DNA from: Beaufortia kweichowensis
Lineage: Eukaryota; Chordata; Actinopteri; Cypriniformes; Gastromyzontidae
Length of the DNA stretch: 64,000 bases
Assembly: GCA_019155185.1 (NCBI GenBank)
Contig: CM032815.1
Span: forward strand, 7,077,001 to 7,141,000
Direction: 5' to 3'
The position numbers were made by a program, and so were the translations under genes. This document shows positions 40,801 through 51,349 of this stretch, piece after piece (the first letter of the stretch is position 1; every line of letters starts with the position of its first letter). The notes beneath the pieces are model-generated. The model ran no database searches, had not been told where the DNA came from, and worked only from the letters and a program-made list of their open reading frames with translations.

Positions 40801-43293
40801 GATACTAGATCCTAGTACAGAGACATCACCAGCCGGCCATCTATCACAACAGCCCACAGCGGCTCTCAAACACCACAGGCCTGGGAAACTAAACGCCTGC
40901 ACACTGTCAGATACAGAGGAAGACATTTACAACAGTCTTTCTTTCCACAGAGACAGACTGTAGTCAGATAAAGGATGAATCGCACAAAAACATGCCTGAT
41001 GCTTGTATTTTACACCAAAACTTTTTTACTTTTTTTCACAGTAATTCTTATTATATTATTGGCAGTTTATACAATATATAATATAAATAATAAATCACTT
41101 TCACATAATGTCAATATAATATGAAACAATCTAATGTCTTCTTTGGCATCAGGATAAAATAAGAGCTAATCGAGATTTACACAAACTGAAGAACAGCACA
41201 TCTGTAATGCTTAATACAGATGACTGGTTTTTCTGAATGAACACTAACAAGGTCAAGCACATGTTCAAAACATCAGTAATCAGAGAGGAAACCAAAGACA
41301 AACTTTATTTTCTTCTAACATTCTAGTGAACTTTGTTTGTGACAGTGATTGGAAATGAACGCATGGCCCTCTAGTGCTCAAACTTACTCATTACAAAAAT
41401 ATAATAAATACTGCACGTCATCTACATGTAAAATAACTTATAAGATAACAGAATTTAATTTCTGGAATGCACGATATATTCATGAATATACTGCTATAAG
41501 CCAATGTCACTGATTTAGGAATTGATGGGCTTTTTTACTTTTATATGGGCATATCTTTGTAACCATGTAAAAACACAGTCTGTCATCAATCTATACCAAA
41601 TACATCAATTTACATCAACATTGTTAATCTAAAAAAATATATTTTATAAACTCAAGTAGATATCAAATACTAAGACAGTTGTAATCAATACAAATATTTG
41701 CCCCGGTGTATGTTTTACATTATAAATCTGAAAATGTGAAAAACACACTTACATCATCGTCCTCGTCATTCATATCTTCATCGTCGTCATCATCATCATC
41801 AGAAGCAGCAGTACTGCTTTGTTTGTATCCTGGTGGCAGTGGGGGTCCCACCACATCTTCATCATCATCATCATCATCAGTCCTAGATTTGAGTCCAGGA
41901 GGTACTGGTGGTCCGATGAGTTCAGAGTCAGACTCACTGCTGTCACTGTCTGTATCCGGCTTCCTGTTCACATATACGAGTGATATTAATATGATTGATG
42001 TGTGTCCTAACTAGTTATGACTATGGTATCACTTATCTATGTTGTGTGTTCAAGTCTCCAACACTATTTATGTGCGAACTTAAGTGTTTTTTGTCTAGAT
42101 CATTTGGAGGAACAGTTACCTAGCAGTGGATGTAGACGGCTTCTCTTTCTGGCAGACGGTTCTGGCTGACGGTTCTGTGCTGCTGTCTTCAACATCTTGT
42201 TTCTGCCATTCCTCTGTGGGTGCAATACACAAAGTAATAAAAAATGATTCTACCATCACATTTAAACAGCAAACCGAATGTGTTGGTCATCAACGGGAAC
42301 ATCACTGACCAAAAACACGCTGACTTCTCTCAATAGCTGTTCTTCTGGTCTGTTCAAAAATGGCATCCAGGTCAAAGGTTCGAGCTTTCTTTCCTGAATA
42401 AGACATTAATGACATGAGAGTGACAGATTAAAAACTGACCACATGCCACTGACAACACACAACGACATGGCATCTAATGTGTCACAGGTGCAACACTCAC
42501 CGAACCCGGAAAAGCCCATTACAGAGGACATGTCATCATCATTACTGGAGTTACCTGTGATCAAATAAATCTCATTTACTATACACACATTCATATGCAT
42601 AAATATATCAGAACACATACACAAATCACTTCCTACAGAAGACAAAAGACATTGTTGGCTTTTAGGGTATAATGCTGAATGCTTCTCAAATGTTCTGCTA
42701 TATAAATAAACGTAAGTACATATCCTGAGCAGAAATGTAATCCTTATATTTAGTGTCCGACTCGAACAAAGTCAAGGTAATATTTAAACTGTTCATTCAC
42801 CATTCATTTAGAATATTTCAACTAATAGTAAACAAGACAATGCAAATAAAACATCATATTCCGCAATGAGACATAGTACATTGGATTTCGGTATAACAGT
42901 GGATGTATGCATTACATCCTAAAAATAATGTCAGTCACAATGTTAAAGCTCCCGTTTACAGTGAATCTGCACGTGTTTTACTGTGATAAAAGAACAGTGA
43001 GTAACCTGCTTGAACCCCATTATTCATTTCACATGAAATAAAGACACACACATGTGGAGAACAAGCTCACTTTAACATCTGTTCTACCTCAGTTTATGAT
43101 GTATATTAATGTAAACTTAACTCATAATGACGTAAGCTTATAACCGCCGCTGTATAATATTAAACTATACCAGCACACAAACCAAACCGCCCTGCAGCTT
43201 TATTCATATTTCAGTTATAACAAATCACAAACGAAACTATAATAAAGAATAAAAAATTTAAAACTCACCAGGATTATTCCCGGGCGCCGCCAT
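9854..43293 (-). CDS. wdr70: WDR70, WD40-repeat protein 70, with a frameshift in exon 13
   Basis: Eighteen coding exons run from ATG (43293-43291) to TGA (9856-9854). Without the lesion they encode about 645 aa (human 654). The N-terminus carries the family's GFGKKARTFDLDA and EQTRRTA blocks. Two acidic Asp runs alternate with GPP.PPG motifs (exon 5). A WD40 beta-propeller follows from exon 7 (SGARLVTGGYDYDVKFWDF, then DRDGF, QIWDRNL, WDIR and RCLWHPKLNQIM blocks). The basic C-terminus ends PEWKKRKI, a likely nuclear signal. WDR70 is a nuclear protein reported to act with CUL4-DDB1 in histone H2B ubiquitination and DNA repair. Every intron phase agrees with homology except at exon 13, which is one base too long (140 instead of 139 nt) and shifts frame after LLFFER, reaching a stop within ten codons. 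The identity is certain; whether this allele is functional is open. Confidence 0.95.
10051..10100. repeat. (GA)n microsatellite, wdr70 intron 17
   Basis: This is a nearly pure GA dinucleotide run of about 50 bp. Shorter TG/CA runs lie nearby at about 10665-10681 and 10849-10865. Confidence 0.9.
11030..11190. repeat. Self-complementary ACTACAGTAT/ACTATAGTAA tract
   Basis: Short, mutually complementary words (TACTACAGTA, ACTATAGT, TACTGTA-like) recur many times over 160 bp, so the tract can fold on itself. It lies in wdr70 intron 17. It could be a decayed MITE or a simple-repeat derivative; no terminal repeats were identified. Confidence 0.45.
13740..13960. promoter_or_regulatory. CpG-rich E-box/CLEAR cluster inside wdr70 intron 15
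   Basis: In a generally AT-rich intron this 220-bp stretch is dense in CpG. It carries a CCAAT box (13745-13749), the perfect palindrome GTCACGTGAC (13766-13775), which is the CLEAR/USF/MITF-TFE site, a second CACGTG E-box (13803-13808) and G-rich GC-box-like sequence around 13840. It resembles a small CpG-island promoter or an enhancer. Activity is inferred. Confidence 0.4.
14836..15540. repeat. 24-bp minisatellite, wdr70 intron 13
   Basis: The unit AAGAAACAGTTCATTATTGC plus ATTA is repeated about seven to eight times almost perfectly between roughly 14908 and 15088. Progressively degenerate copies, all keeping a TTCATTA.TGCATTA core, extend from 14840 to 15540. Because 24 is a multiple of three, both strands stay open and produce spurious repetitive reading frames. 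Confidence 0.95.
16798..16945. repeat. (GA)n / (GAGAGG)n microsatellite, wdr70 intron 13
   Basis: About 50 bp of pure GA is followed by about 90 bp of G/A purine repeats such as GGGAGA and GGAGA. This strand-asymmetric purine tract could form triplex DNA and is a likely assembly-error spot. Confidence 0.9.
17780..18008. mobile_element. Angel-like hairpin MITE, copy 2 (degenerate), wdr70 intron 13
   Basis: The right part keeps the consensus GACATGAGGGTGA, then a T-rich stretch, then GGATGAACTATTCCTTTAAA. The left part (CATCACTTACTCGCCCTCGTTTAT) is the diverged inverted counterpart. It has no coding capacity. Confidence 0.5.
18228..18325. mobile_element. Angel-like MITE fragment, copy 3
   Basis: Only one arm is left: CCAACATGTACAGCTCGTG, then GGATGAGGGTGAGTAAACG and a TTTTTATTTGAGGTGAAC end. 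The opposite arm is missing or decayed. Confidence 0.4.
22206..22431. mobile_element. Angel-like hairpin MITE, copy 4, wdr70 intron 10
   Basis: It starts with TTAAAGGGATAGTTCAACC. Its inner arms AACACAAAAGAAGATATTT (22259-22277) and the exact reverse complement (22341-22359) form a perfect 19-bp stem. An outer arm, GGTTTTGAATGACATAAATA, is also present. Non-coding. Confidence 0.7.
23495..23735. mobile_element. Angel-like hairpin MITE, copy 5, wdr70 intron 10
   Basis: This is the same family: AGTATAGTTTACCCAAAATG start, CATTTACTCATCCTCATGTC block, CTGCAGAACACAAAAGA, GTAACCAAACAACATTGAC, and an opposing CAAAATATCTTCTTTTGTG arm. The right end is decayed (CTATCCCTCAAC). Confidence 0.65.
30591..30830. 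mobile_element. Angel-like hairpin MITE, copy 6, wdr70 intron 9
   Basis: It begins TTAAAGGGATACC and continues through an A-run into the family consensus. The 20-bp arms at 30684-30703 and 30771-30790 are exact reverse complements. The open frame of about 166 codons across it on the - strand is an artefact of the repeat. Confidence 0.65.
31874..31979. mobile_element. Small MITE with ATACTGGGTTG ends, wdr70 intron 9
   Basis: ATACTGGGTTG (31874-31884) is repeated exactly inverted at 31969-31979. Internal copies of GTTGGGTTTAATT and TTTGACCCAACC add further pairing. It is about 106 bp, non-coding, and resembles the GGGTTG...CAACCC hairpin repeats of teleosts. The family is not named with confidence. 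Confidence 0.55.
37094..37112. repeat. (TA)n microsatellite, wdr70 intron 8
   Basis: This is a short pure TA run in AT-rich intron sequence. Confidence 0.8.
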
Positions 43294-43296
43294 GTT
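43286..43296 (-). promoter_or_regulatory. YY1-type site over the wdr70 start codon
   Basis: On the - strand the start codon context reads AACATGGCGGC, matching the YY1 consensus AANATGGCGGC that is common just downstream of TATA-less housekeeping start sites. No TATA box is seen in the 100 bp upstream. Confidence 0.45.
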
Positions 43297-43976
43297 TTTT
43301 AGTATGTCAACAGTAACTGACGCATTTCCGAGACGACGCCGATTTCTTTAAAATAAAAGCCCCCGGTGCTACATGACATCTACGGCAGATCATCTACTGA
43401 AATTATTGATGCTGTTAAAAGAAATGAAATTTGATACAATATCTTGTAATTTTAACAATTACGAAATATCAAATAACATAAAAATTATTTAGGTGGTAAA
43501 ATTGTAATTACACACACGTTTGATGGCGTATCTCATATTTGTTGATCACCATGAAAACTTGCTGAATCTGATATTGTTTTCTCTGTTAATATGTAATTAA
43601 TAATCACAAATTATGGGATTTATGCTTCAGGAGGTATATTTTATTAAAGACACGTCAACAAAAAATAATATAAATTGAAAAAAGAAAAAAAACATTTATA
43701 TTCAAATTACATACAAATCTATACATAGTAAACTGTAAAAATATATTAAAGACTTTTAATTTCAATTGTTTTATTGCTGTGGATTTATTTTGTTAGATAC
43801 AGAAGGGTATGAAAAAGAGATCTGTAATATACCAGCATTAAAAGTCAGTGCACATAAATTACTCAAACAATCAAAAGAAATTATACAAATATGGAAATCA
43901 TTCACAATCAATAGATTTCACAGAAATACGTAAGTATTCTAGTGAGAGGTGTATAAAAATGTCCAGCCAGTTTCTG
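43294..43976 (-). other. cplane1 3' UTR and wdr70 5' flank
   Basis: Only 683 bp separate the cplane1 stop from the wdr70 start codon, both on the - strand. Poly(A) signals for cplane1 (TTTATT on +) lie at 43770-43775 and 43784-43789, giving a 3' UTR of about 0.2 kb. The wdr70 promoter must fit in the remaining 0.45 kb, whose CpG-containing part is 43300-43385. Confidence 0.55.
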
Positions 43977-46900
43977 CTATTCATCTTCCTCTTCAGCAAC
44001 AATTCTCTCGATTGCAGCCCAGTCCAGTTTGCTCAAAACACTGCCAGTGCTGTCAGAAAGGGCGTCCAATCCAACCAGATCTCTCAGAGGATCCACATCT
44101 GTGAACGCTTCTTCATGTTCTTCAAATCCCTGAACAGAATACAAGATCACATGCAGATCAGTTACTGTTTTATGTCTCACACCTGTCTGTGCTTTTGATC
44201 TAGAATCCTGTTCACCTCAGCGGGGTGGTTCCATGGGCTTGTCGTGTCTCGTTCATCTGTGTCTTCCATACGCATCTGTTTTATTACCGAAGATGGTTGG
44301 AAACCCTTTTTCAGCTCTATAGAACAACAAATGTGTGAAAATATGAATGACAAATAATGTTACAGCCATCCAAAACATCCTCTTACTTTGATGAATCATC
44401 TTTGTTTCTTGTCTGGCTTTCAGGTCTGTCAGCATCCCACGTCTTGTCACCTGTGATAAGCGGTCACCTGGAAGAGCACTCGCTGAAAATAGGAAACAAC
44501 CAATTGGTCTTGAAGGTTTAAGCAGCAGTAATAGTGATCATTCGTGGATTGTAGTATAGACCTGGTCTGTGTAGTCCGAGCCTGTTGCTCAATGATACGT
44601 GTGGATTTGTTGCAGATTTCCTCTGAAGCACAACTGTTTTTCCAAGAGAGGACAGTGAGCGTCCATGAGGTCCGGTTTGATTATTGGGGCTTTTCTTGTT
44701 TCTCACAGATGACTGACTTTTGCTCCTGTAACACACTCAACATTATTTTTATGTGGTGATTACAATACAGCAAATCTATACCATGTTTATCCAAATATAT
44801 TCTTTGCAGATAAAAAAAACGTTTACACTGGCCAACAGTTTTGTTAAACTAATGACACGTTAAAGAAAGTCTTATGAATTGGCCCATTACTTCACCCTAC
44901 ATTTCTCTGTGATATGTACTTTTTGTATTAATTCCAGTATCAGTTCTTTAGTAACATGTTAATATCAAGTCTGTATTGAAGTAAACATTTAGTCATATTG
45001 ATTTATTAAGCTGACCCGAGGCTCTGGTGGGATTTTGTGGGGAGGTTTATAGGTGTTGTAAGCAGGTCGGTGATCAGACTGCAGGCGTCACGAGCTCTCT
45101 GCTCATAATGATCCTGTAAAATCATCCTGAACACAAACAGAATACCATCAAGTGTGTGGAATAACATTTCATCTAGCAATAGTAAATCACATTGATGATT
45201 ACACATGAATAAAATCATACTTGTCTCTTTCTTCTTTGACTTTCTTGTTTGTTGCCAGTTTTACAGAGGTTGGATTCTGCAAAAGAGGGGGAATAATAAA
45301 AGCTTGTCAGGACTTGATATTATCTATGAGTAATTGATCCATTTGGTTCAATTGATCTAACTGTAATATAAATATGGGTGGTTAAAAAGGTGAAGTTATG
45401 ACATTCAAATGAAAGATTTCAAAGACAATCACATCTGATAAATCATCTTACATGTTTCAGAGGAGAAGTGAAGGGTCTACGCTCTTGTTCTCTTCTCTCT
45501 TCTCTCTCTTTGTGATATTCCTTCAGCCTCTCTCTCTGTTTCCTCCTCATCCAGATCCTCACGTCTCTCCTCTCCTCCTCCATCATGCCTCCTCCCTTCT
45601 TCACCCCTGACCTGCAGCTCACACAAACAAATCAATCCATAAAAACAAGCAAAACAAATCATCGGTTTCGCTGTAAGGCTGTTTACAGACTAAACCATAA
45701 AAGATGTGGTCACAGGTTCATACATTTAAGAAGTTTAAATACAAAGAAATTTGGATAACACATGTAGGTGGAACAACACAGGTAGATGTTTGACTAGTAA
45801 TGTTAATATACTGTATGCAAGCCATTTCCTTTCCATTTCACATCCCTACAGCGCTGTGAATCTCACCTGCTCGATTTACTAGCTCCTTTTTGAGAAAGTC
45901 CCAAAGCTGACCGGGACAAAGCCCCATCCCTGATTAACTCTGACAGGATGTCTTTCACGTCACTGAGTCCAGTTAGACCGAGAGTTTCATCCGCTTGTCT
46001 AAAAACAAAACACACAGGTCAACCAAACCAGAGGACAGTGTTGATGTTATCTACACAAACAATGAAAATCTTTCTTACGCTTCAGGATCCTCAAACAAAG
46101 ATTCTGTCAAATCTGTAACAATACAAAAGTCCCATGAAACGCCTTAAATGCACCTTAAATATCAGCAGCAGGTGTGTGTGTGTAATGTCACTCACCTCGA
46201 TCAGTATCCTGCACACGCTGCTCTTGTTTCACTAAAAACAAAGAGATCGTGTTAAACTGTCACCTGGGAGCTAACATCATGCAAGACACTATATCGCTCA
46301 ATAGACTGTATCGCTGTAAACATGGATATCTAAAGCTGGACTTATACGCAAATTAATTTAATGTTTCTTGACCAGAATAAGCTCAAGACTTATGAGTGTA
46401 TGTGGCAGGAGAAAGGAGGTTAAAATACCTGTAGGAAAAGATTGCTCTTCCTGCGCTGAACTCAAGTTGCAAATAGTGGAAGACAAAATCTCCTCATCTT
46501 CTGGCTCTTGGGTGGCCGTCAGTCCGAATTTCAGCATCGGAGGATTATAATTTTTCACTGTTTATTAATTCAGAAGAAAGAGTTTTAATGGACCGTTTTG
46601 TTTTACTTTGTTGTATCAGCTGTGTTTATGTATGTTCTCTAACCTTCTTGTAAGGTTGTCAGAGGTCTGGAATAAGGTTTCCTCTCCACGCTGGGCATCG
46701 TGACAGGGTTTAGTGTTTCTATGGTGTTGACCAGCTGACAGGAAACACATTAACACACTGTTGACTGCAGAAGGGCAGTTGACAAGACATGCTAAGACTC
46801 CATCTAACAAGCTTATTCTTGTTTAATTATTCTTATATACAACCTTGCAGCTTTAATGAACTCATCACAACAGAGAAACAAGAAAGATATACACTTTCAT

Positions 46901-49900
46901 GTTAGTAAAGACGTTTAAGTTATCTAATGTCTCCTGCAAAGATCACAGATCCTAAACAAGGTGGATACCATATATGATTGACACAAGGGAGACTCTAAAA
47001 CCACCGTCTGAAACGAAATCAACTCTTACCAGATTGGTATCGCCAAACTCCCTGTTAATGTTATCAGCGATTTCCTGCAGTCTGACAAGCTGAGCGTCCA
47101 TTTCTGATAACCGCACAGAGATCTGACTTCTAGAGATTAATGTCCGGTCCAGAGAACGCGGAGGGATCTTAACGCCTGACAGAACACTCAGAGTAACGGG
47201 ATCTCCACTGAGCACATCTTCAGCGTCCACAGCTACAGGAGATGAGGTCCTTATAGCAGGACCTGAAGGAAAGCAATTAGGCTGGTTAGGATAGGACAGT
47301 GAATCAGTGCTGAATTTCCTGCTATAAGAATATGATAAAGGTAAAATTAAGAGAATGTGTACCAGGAAGCTCCTCAGACGGTAACGTGTTGACTGGGGCG
47401 GAGTTTACGACACTAGCTGCCAGGAGGTGAAGCTGAGCAGACGAGGGAGGCGAGTTGGGTTTCTGTGATGGGGTCAGATCCTGCAGCAGAGAGTCGTCCG
47501 CCAAATCGATCACATTAATAAACCTTCTTCCTTCAGCGTTCTACAAGAGAATAAAAAAAATCTCTTATTCATATCAAATGATTACCTTCAAAGAGTATAA
47601 ATGCATCATAATATTCAGCGTTTCCTTACGTGTGTGTTTGACTCTGTGTGTCTTCTACTTTCTGGCTCTCTATCTGGAGGTTTTTCTTTAGAGAAACGTA
47701 GATTCAAGAACACATCTGGAGGAACTACTGGAGCAACATCTTCCAGACCTCCGTTACTTGAAGCTGTACATAAAACCATGAAGATTTATGACGGACCACA
47801 TCACTGTATTTTACATAATTGATACAGTTGATACGGTAATTATGTATTTGTCAACATTTAACTTGAATTTGGAGCAAGTGTTAATTTTGAATGTACAGAC
47901 AGGATCGAACAATCTGGACTTACGAGCAGATGGCGTTTTGGGAGATGGGGGAAACTGGACGGACACAGCTTTATCGGTGATGGGGCGAGATGGTTCTAAA
48001 GTATATAAAAGCAGAATTTCTAGAGTAAACAAAAAGCTCAAGAATGAACATTTGAAGGGTGTGATTTTAGAACAATAATGGAACCACATACCCGGTTCAG
48101 TGTTTGTACAGGCATCCTGGATCTCAGGAGGTCTCTTCTGCGTGGATGCATATGCATGAAGCTCAGCTGAGGTGGAATACATCTTATCTAACAATATCTG
48201 TCCAGTTAATTCAGAATCAACAGTGCCTGGAGTAGAAAAGAAAGATTATACAAACTATTTGTGAAGAAAACATAGACAAAGAACAGTTGTGTTTTCTCAC
48301 CTAAAGGAATGACATAACCATCATTCTGATCTGACACCTCTTCTGCAGGCTAAAAAATATATAAAACACAATGAACATTACTGTAGCTTTTTTTAAATCA
48401 CTGTAACTTTAAGGTATGTTGGTCTCAGTTATCCAGGTGCTGGTTAAAGTTCTAACCTCATCTGGAGGTATGATGGACTCCTCTGATCTGAAAGTGACTT
48501 CAATTTTATCATCCTTCTTTTTCTCCTCTCTCCTCTTCCGTCTGATCGAGAGAACACAGAAACATTAGACACAAAACACATACAGTGCAGAGGGTTTAAA
48601 GGGACACTCAGATTCAAGCAATCACCTCTTGCTGGACAGGCTGGTCATGTAGCTGTTCTGCACAATGTTTTCTGCTTTTAACAGCTGAGGTTTCCTGTCA
48701 GCACACGTCTGCTTCCCTGCAGCCCATCTCAACAGATCCTCCAGAGGAATAAGACGAGGTATTCGAACTGGAGATGTGTTTATCCGTAACCCCTAAATAT
48801 CACACAGTGCTAAGATCACACACACACATACCATACAACAAAGAGCAACTCAATTTCCTGTGGTGATTACTCACAACACTGGGTGGATCAGGGTCTCTAC
48901 GCAGCAACTGAAGTCCAGGGTAGTGGGCCGGTCCTGTGACGCCCATGCTGGGTAGTTGTACCATGGTGGATTGTGGGATACGAGGTAGTGTCACAGTCTG
49001 TTGTGTGTCAGGGTAAGAGTGAAGCAAAGGGAGACCTACAGCTGGAACGGCTCTGTGAGGAGCAGGAGGGAAACGTAGAGGTTCTGCAACTCCTCGCGAT
49101 GAAGGTCCGCCCCATATTCTTCCTGTATTCTCAGGTGAGCGTCTATAATGACCAGAGAGGGTGTTGTTTTGAACTGAGGGGAGGTGAGGATTCAGACCCC
49201 AGGCCTCCCTCACAGGAACACAGACAGGAGGAGACGGAGGTCTCAGAAGAACTGGTTGTGACGGTGGCATCTGTAGAAGGCGGAGCTTGTGGGATACTGG
49301 CGGAGCTCTCAGTCTGGGTGTATTGTGCAGGGGAGCATCAGCAACATCGGTCTGCACGTCTGCATTATGCGCAGTAGTGAGAAGCCCTTGTGAGGTCGGG
49401 ATGAAACTCCTGCCATCTCCTGATGTCACACCGACCTGAGGCCAGTCTGAGCGAATGGTTAAATGCTCAAGTTCCTTTAACAGGTCACAGACATAATTTT
49501 GATGGTGTTAATATATACAATAATAATGCAAAGCAATGCTGATAAGCACCCACAATAACATTACAAATCACACCTGAGTTCTGAGGGGAAGGTTTCTCTG
49601 TTCAATGTCATGACTGTGATGCAAATCAGAAGCTAAATTGACAGGATGCCTGTGATTGGAAATTTGATGAACACTCTCGGGTCCAGAGGCTCGTGTAGGA
49701 TTTTTACAGCTGTCGCACGCAGCAGGCTGGATGTTTTGGGTGAATCCTGACGTCAGATTGGTCTGTGGTATGTTCACATTAGACTGAATCATGTTGGCTT
49801 GTGACAGTGGCAGGTTTAAGAAGGATGCCCCCACCACCTGCATTAGACTCATGAAGTTGATTTGCTGAAGCTAAAAAAAGAAAATCAAAAAACCTTTTAG

Positions 49901-51349
49901 TGTTTCACTTCAAATCAGTTTCATATCAGACATCAGAGCTGAACCTATGCACCTGCACTAATCTAAATAACTCATCCTGCAGCAGCTGTCTGACGGGGTC
50001 CGTCTGCATCTCGCCTCTGCTGTGAGATGGATCAGCACTGGGTGGGTGACTGGTGCTCTGTCTCTCTGCTTCTGACATCAGATGTGAAGACTGCTGTACA
50101 TCTGTCGCTTCATGTCTAAGGACCAAAACACACATGATAATCAGAAAAAGATGTTAAAGACATCCACACTAAAATCCTGCAAAAACTTCTTCACCTGTGT
50201 GCGTCTGCAGGAGCGTCCTGATCCAGTGTTTCACAGGAGATGTGATTTCCTTCAGACCTGAAACAAAATACACAGTCAAAGGGAGGGTAATATGACCGTC
50301 TGATGGGACGAGAGGTTTGTTTACAGTCACCATGGCAACCACAATGCTTCACTGCCTGTGAAAAATGACTGCAGCAGTACTCTTAAGTTCAGACGGCACA
50401 CCCACAGACAAGAGCCTTTCAGTCCACTAAGACACACAGTTATGTTCTTGGAAATTTTGATGAGACATCAAATTATTGATAATATGAGGATTGAAATGTC
50501 TTAAACTTCACCTGTGTGTGATTCCTAAACTAAAGATCCATATGTTAAATAAAGTGCTCCCATCCACAAAAACAGTTTTACTTGCTAAAGACTCACTGTG
50601 AATGTACTGAATGTTCATCTGCATGGAGACTCTCCATATCAGCCAACATCAATGCCTGTAAAACATCAGAAAGCAGTTTGTTTACATTTGTTTCATTTAA
50701 CAGTGTTTAGTTTTGTCTAGTGATTCTAGTGCAGATTCATTGATCTTTACCTGATCTTTGGCTTCTCTGAGAGCTCTGCTCTGATTGGACGACAACCAAG
50801 ATGCCTCTGTGACATCAGCAATACTGCTTTCATCTATACACCAAACCAAACAAAAACCTTGTATGGTAGTCTAATAAAAACAGAAAACTTCATAATGTTT
50901 GATAAGTATAAATCTCAAAAAATTGAGATCTGTTCTGACCGTCTTCAGTCACAGGGGTGTGTCTGATCTCCCCCCTGACATCAGCGCTGTTATTCTGGAG
51001 ATCGGACGTTACATCTTCCTCTTCAGACAGAGGAGCATCTATCTGATCCACAACATCTTCATCCTCAAACACACTGTAAGATCAAACATTTTCATCTTAA
51101 AACCTTGGATTTTAAGGCTTATGTTACCTTTACAAAAATGTCATTAAAATCACACAACATCTGACTGCTGTGAACTCACTCATGGCTGTAGGTGTGCTGG
51201 GCATCCAGATCTTGCAGAATGACAGGTGTTTCAGCAGATGCGGGGTAACCTGTGTCTACACTGCTGTCTCTGTCTCTCCTCTGCTGTGTGACAGACTGCA
51301 GTACTGAAGCAGGAGAAGTTTTGCTCATGCGTACTGTAGGAGAATAATG
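43977..51349 (-). other. cplane1: cplane1 exon map, exons 26-53
   Basis: Coding segments: 51349-51180, 51073-50940, 50833-50751, 50655-50597, 50257-50195, 50115-49953, 49870-49574, 49474-48875, 48792-48626, 48541-48457, 48349-48301, 48226-48092, 47995-47924, 47763-47630, 47540-47363, 47262-47030, 46734-46644, 46557-46429, 46231-46196, 46112-46079, 45998-45867, 45611-45452, 45276-45221, 45126-45016, 44725-44562, 44482-44387, 44316-44183, 44129-43977. All phases chain without a break. Exons 44 and 45 are tiny (36 and 34 nt). The poorly conserved exons 26-45 are supported by splice sites and phase more than by homology. Confidence 0.78.

Larger units (their letters stand above)
9854..43293 (-). 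other. wdr70: wdr70 exon map
   Basis: Coding exons in transcript order: 43293-43269, 42554-42501, 42393-42310, 42213-42120, 41963-41753, 40217-40158, 39880-39747, 38312-38159, 35958-35882, 28906-28732, 21321-21222, 20415-20331, 19958-19819, 14496-14396, 14300-14221, 13320-13204, 12214-12052, 9938-9854. All donors are GT and all acceptors AG. Introns 9 (about 7.0 kb), 10 (about 7.4 kb) and 13 (about 5.3 kb) are by far the largest. They hold repeats and GC-rich islands but no other recognisable gene. Confidence 0.88.

Noticed and set aside
41706..42014. 102-codon Ser-rich + strand frame
   Set aside because: It is the antisense of the Asp-rich wdr70 exon 5, whose GAT repeats read as Ser codons.
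48973..49377. 134-codon + strand frame
   Set aside because: Antisense shadow of the 600-nt cplane1 exon 33, which chains in phase with its neighbours.
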